Shown here piece by piece: positions 36,846 to 44,212 of a DNA stretch of 64,000 nt (positions are counted from its first letter, which is position 1; the number at the start of each line of letters is the position of its first letter). This stretch comes from CAVRIA01 sp963721115 (lineage in GTDB: Bacteria; Desulfobacterota; Binatia; HRBIN30; CADEER01). The notes beneath the pieces were generated by a model, which worked only from the letters and a program-made list of their open reading frames with translations, made no database searches and was not told the DNA's origin. The DNA is taken from assembly GCA_963721115.1 (NCBI GenBank), contig CAVRIA010000006.1:124001-188000 (forward strand). The letters are read 5' to 3'. Made by a program: the position numbers and the translations under genes.

Positions 36846-37712
36846 GGAGGCGACGACGGCCGGCGGACACGAGCCGTTGGCGTTGCCGTCGTCGAACAGG
36901 TCGCAATCGACGCTCAGCCCGTCCATGGCGTTGATCGCCAGGCAGACGCGGCACTCGACGCGCTCGTCGAAGCAGTCGCGAAGGGCGTTCCCGGTCAGGC
37001 CCGTGCAATTGCCGGGGAAGAGGTCGGTTCCCGGCAGGTTGATGCACTTCTTGGTGATGTCGGCGCCCAGCTTGGCCAATTTCTTGCCGATCTTGCCCTT
37101 CGTGTCGGCCGCGATCGATCCCGCCGTCCCGCCGTCGTCGACGCAGTCCTCGAGGTCGGCGGCAGTGGCGCTGGCGAGGTTCTTCAGGGCCGTCTTCTTG
37201 CACTTCAGAAATTCCTTGAACTTGGTCGCGGAGGTCTTCTCGACGTCCTTGATCACCGCCTGCTGGCACTTGCAGTCGTCCTTGTTGACCGCGCAATCGG
37301 CGATGGCGCTGTCCACGTCCGAGCCGAAGATGTCATTCATCAGAGCCAGCTCGTTGTCCTGGGCCGCCTGATTGGCCGTCGTTCCCGCCGTGTAGCCGAA
37401 GGGCGCTCCGCCCCCGCACTTCTTGGTCTCGTCGGCGGTCGTCTTGCCGGTGGCCTTGCCGATCTTGCCCTTCGCGTCCGCCGTCAGGCAGTCGTCGGCC
37501 GTCTGCGCGCCCAGCTTGCCCTTGCCCTTGTTCTTGACGCAGGAGACGTTCTCCTTGCCCTGCGTCTTGGCGACCTTGGAGGCGTCCTTGTTCATGGCGT
37601 TGACGCACTTGGCCTCGTCCTTGGTGATCTGGGCGCTGGCGCCGGCCTGCATGAACATCAATGCAAGCGCGCAAGCTCCCGCGATCGAAACGACTTTACT
37701 CACTGTACCCAT
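36000..37712 (-). CDS. Secreted Lys/Cys-repeat protein + 12-Cys module, copy 6 (intact)
   Basis: 570 residues from ATG 37712, chosen because an AAGGGGGA ribosome site precedes it and the signal peptide (VVSIAGACALALMFMQAGAS) starts there. The N-terminal half carries spaced cysteines in Lys-rich helices: KCVNAMNKDASKVAKTQGKE, NVSCVKNKGKGKL, DDCLTADAKGKIGKATGKTT, CKCQQAVIKDVEKTSATKFK, FLKCKKTALKNL and DERVECRVCLAINAMD. Then the 12-Cys module, CPLTPGSYTITQVSGGTLKV to SATRCIP. It is the unbroken version of copy 2. Predicted extracellular or periplasmic, heavily disulphide-bonded; the repeated Lys/Cys helices could bind an acidic polymer, but that is speculation. Confidence 0.86.
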   Translation of the reverse strand: MGTVSKVVSIAGACALALMFMQAGASAQITKDEAKCVNAMNKDASKVAKTQGKENVSCVKNKGKGKLGAQTADDCLTADAKGKIGKATGKTTADETKKCGGGAPFGYTAGTTANQAAQDNELALMNDIFGSDVDSAIADCAVNKDDCKCQQAVIKDVEKTSATKFKEFLKCKKTALKNLASATAADLEDCVDDGGTAGSIAADTKGKIGKKLAKLGADITKKCINLPGTDLFPGNCTGLTGNALRDCFDERVECRVCLAINAMDGLSVDCDLFDDGNANGSCPPAVVASCPLTPGSYTITQVSGGTLKVSTFAPFAFPTGGTIVEDVGAGDADCVHQTVVPFPGGFSAPTFCVPALGYSVHIDQTGCGVGEIDSDGGSDFTVTELGDTSDALGPCSLPNVPCSAGVDGSIRVDITVGDSVTDVCGGPGTANSIVAIPVITTTWLAMDASCPDSDGTYDAGTDTLITQFPQNLDFTTDTNTATFTDIDGDGCSIAGAGPGSLSGTGACLDIGGGTITTAAAGTIGSPALPFDITFDSVLPNSVTGPGAPLGATCATPPIINFTGSATRCIP

Positions 37713-37805
37713 CGATTTCCCCCTTGTTTTGGTGGCAGCGGCGCCACGTTGACGTTCATTCTCCGACAGACGTGAAAGAGCCAAAGAAAGCCAATTGGTT
37801 AGCTT

Positions 37806-37834
37806 TTGGTACAATGCCGAACGCGCTCAGTCAA
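37806..37834 (-). promoter_or_regulatory. Possible sigma70-type promoter of copy 6
   Basis: On the minus strand: TTGACT (37834-37829), 17-base spacer, TACCAA (37811-37806), about 95 bases before ATG 37712. Confidence 0.45.
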
Positions 37835-37965
37835 GAGAATTCGTCGGCCTTCGATTGGGGCCTCTCGCCCTTCTCGGGCCGGAGAAGACGCCGGAAACCG
37901 GGAGTGCGGCGGCGCCACATTTCGCGTTGCGCCGTCCGGGCGCCCTGGGCTAGCCTCGCGGCGCC

Positions 37966-39159
37966 TTGCGCATCCTGCACATCACTCCGAGCTTCTACCC
38001 GGCCTGGGCGTACGGCGGCATCCCGCGCTGCGCCTACGAGCTGTGCCGGTCGCTGGTCCGACTCGGCGAGCAGGTGACGGTGTGGACGACCGATGCCTTC
38101 GACGCCCAGAGCCGCATCGCCGAGCGCGAGACCGAGGTGGACGGCATCTTCGTCCGCCGCTTCTGGAACCTGAGCAACGGCCTCGCCTACCACCGCCAGC
38201 TCTACCTGCCGCCCGGCATGTGGCTGTCGTCGCGCCGCGAGCTGGCCGGGTTCGACCTGGTACACATCCACTCGCACCGCCATCTCCTGCAGGCCTACCT
38301 CGGCGCCGCGACGCGGCGGCTGGGGATTCCCTACGTCTTCACCGGCAACGGCACGGTGCCGCCGATCGAGCGCTACGTCCTGGCGAAGCGCGTCATCGAC
38401 GTCATCGGCGCCCGCGCCATCCTCGAGAACGCCAACGCCTGCATCGCCGTCTCGCAGGCGGAGGTGCCGCACTACCTGACGGCCGGCGTGCCGAGAGAGC
38501 GGATTCGGGTCATTCCCAACGGCATCCGGCTGGACGAGTTCGACGGTCTGCCCGAGCGCGGCACCTTCCGGCGTTCGCGGGGCCTGGGCGAGGCGCCGCT
38601 GGTGGTGTTCGTCGGCAAGATCACCCCGCGCAAGGGGGTCGACGTTCTGATTCGGGCCGCCGCCCTGCTGCCGGACTCGGTCCGGGTCGTGATCGCCGGG
38701 AATTTCATGATGCCGGAGAAGCCGATCCGCCGCCTGGTGGCGGAGCTGGGCCTGGAGGCGCGGGTGCAGCTCCCGGGCCTGCTGCTCGGCGACGACCGCA
38801 ACGCCGCCTACGTCGACGCCGACGTGGTGGCGTATCCGTCGACGGACGAGATCTTCGGACTGGTGGCCGCGGAGGCGCTGATGTGCCGGACGCCGGTGGT
38901 GGTGTGCGACGATTCGGGCTGCGGAGAGGTCGTGCGCGACGCCGGCGGCGGGCTGCTCGTTCCGTACGGCGACGCCGAGGCCCTCGCCGAGGCGCTGCAG
39001 GCGCTGTTGAACGACCCCGCGCGGCGCCTCGCCGTCGCGACGGCGGGGCGCCGGTTCGTCGCCGAGCATCTGTCGTGGGACGCGGTGGCCGCGCAGACGC
39101 TGGCCCTCTACCGCGACGTCCTGGCAGGCCGCGCTGGCAGGGCGGCCGCGACCGCATGA
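37966..39159 (+). CDS. Glycosyltransferase family 4
   Basis: 397 residues from a TTG start that gives the expected beginning MRILHITPSFYPAWAYGGIP. The N-terminal Rossmann lobe ends in DLVHIHSHRHLLQAYLGAAT. The donor-binding lobe has VVFVGKITPRKGVDVLIRAA and the E-x7-E motif in EIFGLVAAEALMCRTPVVVC. It adds a sugar from a nucleotide-sugar donor to a growing glycan on the cytoplasmic side. First gene of the glycan locus, overlapping the methyltransferase gene by four bases. Donor and linkage are not predictable. Confidence 0.92.
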   Translation: MRILHITPSFYPAWAYGGIPRCAYELCRSLVRLGEQVTVWTTDAFDAQSRIAERETEVDGIFVRRFWNLSNGLAYHRQLYLPPGMWLSSRRELAGFDLVHIHSHRHLLQAYLGAATRRLGIPYVFTGNGTVPPIERYVLAKRVIDVIGARAILENANACIAVSQAEVPHYLTAGVPRERIRVIPNGIRLDEFDGLPERGTFRRSRGLGEAPLVVFVGKITPRKGVDVLIRAAALLPDSVRVVIAGNFMMPEKPIRRLVAELGLEARVQLPGLLLGDDRNAAYVDADVVAYPSTDEIFGLVAAEALMCRTPVVVCDDSGCGEVVRDAGGGLLVPYGDAEALAEALQALLNDPARRLAVATAGRRFVAEHLSWDAVAAQTLALYRDVLAGRAGRAAATA

Positions 39160-40445
39160 CCACCCACACCGAGCGGACGCGCGAGTGGCTCGACCAGGGA
39201 TCGACCGCGGCCATCGCCGACCGTCTCCGGTCGGGCTTCGAGCCCCTCTACGGCTCGGACGACCGGGTCGGCCGCATGCCGGTCGGACACGTCGTCGCCA
39301 TGGCCCGCAGCTACGCGATCCTGACCGCGCTGGCCACGGTCGACTTCCGCTCCTGCCTCGACGTCGGCACCGGCAACGGCCTGCTGCCTCACCTGATCGG
39401 CCGGCTCTACGGGGCCTCGTGCGCCGGGGTGGACCTGGGCAGCGAGTTCGCCGCGCGCGCCCGGCGCGACTTCGGCCTGCCGGTGTACGTCGCCAACGCC
39501 GCCGCGCTGCCGTTCGCGGACGGGCAGTTCGATCTCGTCCTGTGCTCGGAGGTGATCGAGCACGTCGAGCACCCGTTCGCCGTGTTCTCGGAGCTGTGGC
39601 GGGTCGCCCGCGGCGCGGTCGTCATCACCACCCAAGAGGTGAGTCGGGGGCCGTGGCAGCGCCGCCTGCAGATGGCGGCGGCCGAGCGGGCGGCGCCGCA
39701 CGCGGAGCGCAGCTACTTCCTGCCCGAGGACTTCCGCCGCCTGTTCGGAGACGCGGTCGAGACATATGCCCTGCTGCAGATGCCCGAGCGCATCCGCCTC
39801 TACCCGCGCCGCTCGCTGGCCGACCTGGCGGACTGCGTGCGGTCGCTCGCCGCCGACCGGGCGATCCGACCGGGCAGCTTCGGGGTCCTGGCGCTGGCGC
39901 GCAAGAGCGGCGCTGCCGTTCCACGGCGCGTCGAGCCCGCCGACGTCCTGAGCGCCCTGCTGCAAGCCGACCGGGAGCTCGACGCCCTGGCGGCGCGGCG
40001 CGCGGCGGATCCCTTCGAGGCGGCGACCTTCGCTTCCGCGGCGGCCGCGGAGGTCGTCCTCGGCGCGGCGCCGGCGAGCCCGACCGCGGCGCAGCCGGCG
40101 GCCCGGACGGAGCCCGATCTGTCCCCCGTGTGCCCCGAGTGCGCCGGGCCGCTGCGGGCGGCGCCTGCGAGCGTCGCGTGCGAGACCTGCGGGGCGACGT
40201 TCGCCGCCCCCGACGGCGTGCCCCGCTTGCTCGCCAGCGAGCGCGCGGTCGCGCGGAGCGAGGCGCGCTGGACCGGGCGGTCCGAGCTCGCCGCGCTGCG
40301 CCGGGAGCTGCAGCGGCCGGCGCTGCCGCTGGCCGGGCTGCGCAGGGTGCTGCGCACCGCGATCAAGCTGCAGGACTTCGTCCTGCTGCCCCTCGGCTGG
40401 CGGGACAAGATCCGTCTGGCCTGGCGCGTCCTGGCAGCCCGTTGA
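39156..40445 (+). CDS. SAM-dependent methyltransferase with C-terminal zinc-ribbon (Trm112-like) segment
   Basis: 429 residues. Motif I is SCLDVGTGNGLLPHLIG; the post-motif VNAAALPFADGQFDLVLCSE with VIEHVEHPF is the usual class I layout. After the catalytic domain (about 1-230) come about 100 Ala/Arg-rich residues. Then CPECAGPLRAAPASVACETC reads as a four-Cys zinc ribbon continuing FAAPDGVPRLL, as in Trm112-like tails of sugar and lipid methyltransferases. The stop codon and last codons lie inside the left end of a small repeat element (40,435-40,567), so the original C-terminus may have been altered by its insertion. Confidence 0.85.
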   Translation: MTTHTERTREWLDQGSTAAIADRLRSGFEPLYGSDDRVGRMPVGHVVAMARSYAILTALATVDFRSCLDVGTGNGLLPHLIGRLYGASCAGVDLGSEFAARARRDFGLPVYVANAAALPFADGQFDLVLCSEVIEHVEHPFAVFSELWRVARGAVVITTQEVSRGPWQRRLQMAAAERAAPHAERSYFLPEDFRRLFGDAVETYALLQMPERIRLYPRRSLADLADCVRSLAADRAIRPGSFGVLALARKSGAAVPRRVEPADVLSALLQADRELDALAARRAADPFEAATFASAAAAEVVLGAAPASPTAAQPAARTEPDLSPVCPECAGPLRAAPASVACETCGATFAAPDGVPRLLASERAVARSEARWTGRSELAALRRELQRPALPLAGLRRVLRTAIKLQDFVLLPLGWRDKIRLAWRVLAAR

Positions 40446-40567
40446 AAAAGGCCGAGGGCCCTTCGACGAGCTCGGGGCGGGCGGAGAAGGTCCTTTGAGA
40501 TCAGGACGGGGTTCCGCTCATGCTGAGCCTGTCGAAGCATCGGGTGGTTTTTTCAACGGACTGCTGG
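40435..40567. repeat. Element C: short repeat with terminal inverted repeats
   Basis: Left end CAGCCCGTTGAAAAAG (40435-40450) and right end TTTTTCAACGGACTGCTG (to 40567) are inverted copies with small differences. About 133 bases, non-coding, with GAGCCTGTCGAAGCAT inside. A lone end (TTTTCAACGGACTGCCAG) also occurs near 19,471. The stop codon of the preceding methyltransferase is inside the left end. Confidence 0.8.
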
Positions 40568-40597
40568 CCGCGATTGATCTGGGTCCCCGGGTGAGGC

Positions 40598-41629
40598 ATG
40601 CGTGATCGGCCGATGAGCCCTTCTCCCCGAGTCGTGCTGCTGATCCTCACCTGGAACCGCCGCGACGACGTTCTGCGCTGCGCCGCCAGCCTGGAGGGGC
40701 TCGACTATCCCAACTGTCTTCCGGTGGTGATCGACAACGCCTCCGAGGACGACTCGGTGGCGGCGCTGCGGGAGCGCTTTCCGGAGCTGCGGATCATCGA
40801 GAACTCCGCCAACCTCGGCTATGCGGCCGGCAACAACGTCGGCCTGCGCTGGGCGCTGGCGAACGGGGCGGACTACGTGCAGATCATCAACAGCGACACC
40901 GAGGTCACGCCGGGAATGATCAGCGAGCTCGTACGGGTAGCCGAGTCGGACGAGCGCATCGCCGTGGTCGGCTGCCGCAACGTGCTGATGGAGGAGCCGA
41001 GCCGCCTGTGGGGGGCGTACGGGGTGCTGACCTGGGGCCCCTTCCTGATGCGGACGGCGGGCGAACGGGAGCTCGACGGCCCGCGCTGGCGCGTCGTGCG
41101 GGACGTCGACGCGGTGATCGGCAACGGCTACCTGTGGCGCCGGGCGGCGCTGCAGGAGGTCGGCCTCCTCGACGAGGGGTTCTTCGGCTACCACGAGGAC
41201 GCCGACTGGTGCCTGCGGGCGCTGCGGGCCGGTTACCGCGTGGTCTACGCCGGGACGGCGGCCATCGTCCACAAAGGCGGCTCGAGCTCGGACCCCGGCC
41301 AGCCGCGCCGTTTCCCGATCGGCTATTTCCTCGGCCGCAACGGGGTGCTCTTCGCGCGCAAGCACGGCAGCCTCGCACAGCGCCTGCGTTTCGCCTTCTG
41401 GTGCGGGGCGGCGCACGCCGCCCGCTGGGCGCGGGCGCTGGCCTGCCGGGCGATGCCGCGAGGAACCCGTGCGCGCCAGCGCGGCGCCGCCTGGCTGGCC
41501 TCGGAGGCCGCCTTCAGCCGCGGCCTCGCCGATGCGCTGCGCGGCCGGCCGATCCCGTTTCAGCGGCTCGGCCTGGCGCCGGGCCGGGAGCGAGCCCCGC
41601 TCGCCGCGGCGGCGCCGTCGCGCGAGTGA
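40598..41629 (+). CDS. Glycosyltransferase family 2 (rhamnosyltransferase-like), paralogue 1
   Basis: 343 residues; ATG 40598 or 40613 (MSPSPRVVLLILTWNRRDDV). GT-A fold signs: VVIDNASEDDSV, NLGYAAGNNVGLRWALANGA and the metal-binding INSDTEV (DxD-like). GFFGYHEDADWCLRALRAGY is the conserved acceptor-side motif of WbbL/RfbN-type rhamnosyltransferases. A C-terminal helix (IGYFLGRNGVLFARKHG) may attach to the membrane. Close in sequence to the GT2 at 44,205, with Wzm/Wzt between them, so likely duplicates. It lengthens the exported glycan. Confidence 0.92.
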   Translation: MRDRPMSPSPRVVLLILTWNRRDDVLRCAASLEGLDYPNCLPVVIDNASEDDSVAALRERFPELRIIENSANLGYAAGNNVGLRWALANGADYVQIINSDTEVTPGMISELVRVAESDERIAVVGCRNVLMEEPSRLWGAYGVLTWGPFLMRTAGERELDGPRWRVVRDVDAVIGNGYLWRRAALQEVGLLDEGFFGYHEDADWCLRALRAGYRVVYAGTAAIVHKGGSSSDPGQPRRFPIGYFLGRNGVLFARKHGSLAQRLRFAFWCGAAHAARWARALACRAMPRGTRARQRGAAWLASEAAFSRGLADALRGRPIPFQRLGLAPGRERAPLAAAAPSRE

Positions 41630-41640
41630 ACGTGCTCCGA

Positions 41641-41787
41641 CTTTGTGCGACAACTCTATCCGCGGGCCCGGCAACCGTCATGCCCGCGAAAGCGGGCATC
41701 CAGGCGGGGAGGTTGCGTGGGTGGTCCGTGGATTCCCGGTTTCGCGGGAATGACGTACTCGGGACTTGGCGGAACTGTCGCACAAAG
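41641..41787. repeat. MITE-like palindromic element A, copy 3
   Basis: Best-preserved ends: CTTTGTGCGACAACTC and, at the other side, the inverted GGAACTGTCGCACAAAG, with a perfect 12-base core CTTTGTGCGACA. Inside are ATGCCCGCGAAAGCGGGCAT and ATTCCCGGTTTCGCGGGAAT. About 147 bases. Confidence 0.85.
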
Positions 41788-41852
41788 CCCGGCGCTCCAA
41801 TTGTCGTTGTGTCTCAAACGCGTTCTCTGTTAGTCTCGCGCCCGGGCTGGCC

Positions 41853-42016
41853 GGATCATTTGAGCTTAGAAACACACGGATTTTCGGAACAGGCTGAGGC
41901 TGAGGCTCAGGCAAAGGGTGGTGCGCGCTCCGCGCGGTCTCTTGGATCGATCCTCGGCCTCAGCCTGAGCCGTAGCCCTTGCCTACGAGCCCGGGCACAG
42001 CCCGGGTGAGTTTCAG
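41853..42016 (-). repeat. Interspersed repeat B, copy 2 (inverted relative to 7,148-7,305)
   Basis: Reads on the minus strand as CTGAAACTCACCCGGGCTGT, then the CCCGGG hairpin, GAGCCTCAGCCTCAGCCTGT and GTGTGTTTCTAAGCTC to GATCC. It lies in the 500-base gap before wzm together with element A copy 3; no gene is supported in 41,630-42,125. Confidence 0.85.
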
Positions 42017-42125
42017 GTAGGAACATTCGAAAGCGATTCCCGGAGACCGATTCCATTCGCGCGAGAGACGGCGAGGCGCCGGTCCGAGGCGGCCGACCTC
42101 GGATTTTCGACGCCACCCAAAGCAT

Positions 42126-42941
42126 ATGTCAGGAAGAGAGACGATAGCCGTCACGACCGGCGCGCCGAAACGATGGGGGCGCGGCCGCAGCCCGTACGGC
42201 TGGCTGGTGCTGCAGTTCGCGCTCAAGGATTTCAAGATCCGCTACACCCATTCGGTGCTGGGCTATTTCTGGTCGGTCCTGAACCCGCTCATGTTCTTCG
42301 GGATCTACTACGTCGTCTTCTCGGTCTTCATGCGCCTCGACGTACCGAACTACCCCGGCTTCCTGCTGCTCGGCGTCGCCCTCTGGCAGTTCTTCTCCGA
42401 GGGAACGGCGAACGGCGCCAATGCGCTCCTGGCGCGCTCGGAGCTTCTCACCAAGGCGGTCATGCCGCGCCAGGTGGTCGTGTACTCGGCGCTCCTCAGC
42501 GCCGGCCTGACCTTCGTGATCAACCTCGCCGTGCTGATGGTCATGATCCTGCTCACCGGTACGAAGCTGCACCTGACGGCGATCTGCTTCCCGCTTCTGC
42601 TGGTCGACCTGGTGCTGCTCACGCTCGGACTGTCGCTCCTCCTGGCGCCCCTGTACGTGCGCTATCGCGACGTGGGCTATCTCTGGGGGATCGTCCTGCA
42701 GGTGGGCTTCTGGCTGACGCCGATCATCTACCTCGATCTGATGATGCCGGAGGACTGGCGCTGGATCGTGTGGGTCAACCCGATGGGCCGCATCATCGGC
42801 GACAGCCGCCGCGCCCTCATCTACGGCTGGTGGCCGGGCGCGCGCGGTCTGGTCATCACCACCGCCATCTCGGTCGGCGTCTGCATCGCCGGGTACGCGG
42901 TCTTCCGTAAGCTGCAGGCGCGCGTCGTGGAGCACTTCTGA
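42126..42941 (+). CDS. wzm: Wzm-type ABC-2 polysaccharide export permease
   Basis: 271 residues with six predicted membrane helices. Typical Wzm pieces: LVLQFALKDFKIRYTHSVLG, YFWSVLNPLMFFGIYYVVFS, ALWQFFSEGTANGANALLAR, GFWLTPIIYLDLMMP and WVNPMGRIIGDSRRALIYG. It forms the inner-membrane channel that exports undecaprenyl-linked O-antigen-like polysaccharide, driven by Wzt. The stop overlaps the wzt start (TGATG). Upstream, the 500-base gap holds only repeats, so the promoter may have been shaped by element insertion. Confidence 0.93.
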   Translation: MSGRETIAVTTGAPKRWGRGRSPYGWLVLQFALKDFKIRYTHSVLGYFWSVLNPLMFFGIYYVVFSVFMRLDVPNYPGFLLLGVALWQFFSEGTANGANALLARSELLTKAVMPRQVVVYSALLSAGLTFVINLAVLMVMILLTGTKLHLTAICFPLLLVDLVLLTLGLSLLLAPLYVRYRDVGYLWGIVLQVGFWLTPIIYLDLMMPEDWRWIVWVNPMGRIIGDSRRALIYGWWPGARGLVITTAISVGVCIAGYAVFRKLQARVVEHF

Positions 42942-44212
42942 TGTCCGCCGCGATCGAGGTCTCCAACCTTCACAAGACCTTCCGCATCCCGCACGAGATG
43001 CACACCACGCTGACCGAGCGCATCTTGAGCCTGTTTCGCCGCGTCTCGTACGAGCGCTTCGAGGCGCTGCGCGGCGTCTCCCTGACGGTCGAGCGCGGCG
43101 CCTTCGTCGGTATCGTCGGCGGCAACGGCTCCGGCAAGTCGACGCTGCTGAAGATCATCTCCGGCCTGCTGCTGCCGGACCAGGGCTCGGTGCGCGTCAA
43201 CGGCTCGATGTCGGCGCTGCTCGAGCTCGGGCTCGGCTTCAGCGCCGAGCTGACGGTGCGCGAGAACGTCGAGCTGTACGCCGCCGTGCTCGGCTACCCG
43301 CGCCGCGAGGCGCGCCAGCGGGTGCACGACGCGATCGAGTTCGCCGGCCTGGATCGCTTCCGCGACGCCAAGCTGAAGAACCTGTCGACCGGCATGCGCG
43401 CCCGCCTGGGCTTTGCCACCGCGCTGCAGGCCGAGAGCGACATCATGCTGCTCGACGAGATCCTCGCCGTCGGCGACGCCGACTTCCAGGGCAAGTGCCT
43501 CGACGTGTTCGAGGACTTCAAGCAGAAGCGGCGGACGATCATCCTGGTTACGCACGACCTCAGCCAGGTGCAGCGGTTCTGCGACGAGGCCATCTATCTG
43601 CAGAGCGGCCGGGTCGCCGCCAGCGGCGACCCGGACGAGGTCATCGCGCAATACCTCGATTCGGTGGGAAACGTGGCCAAGGGCATTCCGGCGCCCGACG
43701 CCGAGCAGACGCGAGCCGGCGACGGCCGCGTTCGCGTCCTGCGCGGCTGGCTGGAGGACCGCCGCGGGAAGCGCATCGGCCGCACGCGATCCGGCGACCA
43801 GCCCACGATCGTCGTGCTCTTCGAGGTGAACGAGGACACCGAGCGCCCGGTCATCGGCATCGCCGTCGGGGCGGAGGACTCGTCGACGGTCTACTCCATC
43901 AACACCGAGTGGCTGGGCCAGAGGACGCAGCTCGTGCGCGCCGGGCAGATCATCGAGATGCGCGTGCCGATCGTTGCGGCGCTTCCCAACGGCAGATACA
44001 AGATCCGGGCCGGTGCCCTGGACGAGAACATGACCGTGTTTCACGACCTGCTCGACGACGTCGTGCGCTTCGTCGTGCACGGCAGCTCGTGCCGCCACGG
44101 CGTGGCGGATCTGCAGGGGCGGATCACCTACAGGCTTCTCGCCGCCGTCGAGGACGGGATCGAGGCGGACGAGGCCGAAACGACGCAACCAAAGGAGGCC
44201 TGCAGTGAGTGA
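42941..44212 (+). CDS. wzt: Wzt-type ABC ATPase with C-terminal carbohydrate-recognition domain
   Basis: 423 residues. Walker A GIVGGNGSGKSTLLKIISGL, signature KNLSTGMRARLGFATALQAE, Walker B DIMLLDEILAVGDADF, switch VTHDLSQVQRFCDE. Residues about 255-405 form the beta-sandwich Wzt C-terminal domain (IGRTRSGDQPTIVVLFEVNE, SSTVYSINTEWLGQRTQLVR, NMTVFHDLLDDVVRFVVHGS). In known systems that domain recognises the finished, end-modified glycan and so licenses export. Abundant methyltransferases in this locus agree with a methyl-capped chain. Its 3' end overlaps the next gene by eight bases. Confidence 0.93.
   Translation: MSAAIEVSNLHKTFRIPHEMHTTLTERILSLFRRVSYERFEALRGVSLTVERGAFVGIVGGNGSGKSTLLKIISGLLLPDQGSVRVNGSMSALLELGLGFSAELTVRENVELYAAVLGYPRREARQRVHDAIEFAGLDRFRDAKLKNLSTGMRARLGFATALQAESDIMLLDEILAVGDADFQGKCLDVFEDFKQKRRTIILVTHDLSQVQRFCDEAIYLQSGRVAASGDPDEVIAQYLDSVGNVAKGIPAPDAEQTRAGDGRVRVLRGWLEDRRGKRIGRTRSGDQPTIVVLFEVNEDTERPVIGIAVGAEDSSTVYSINTEWLGQRTQLVRAGQIIEMRVPIVAALPNGRYKIRAGALDENMTVFHDLLDDVVRFVVHGSSCRHGVADLQGRITYRLLAAVEDGIEADEAETTQPKEACSE

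Noticed and set aside
35982..37775. Long open frame (597 codons) on the plus strand opposite 12-Cys copy 6, and similar ones opposite copies 3, 4 and 5
   Set aside because: Arg/Gly/Ala-rich translation with no signal peptide or motif; arises from codon bias of the real gene on the other strand. The same shadow recurs behind each paralogue.
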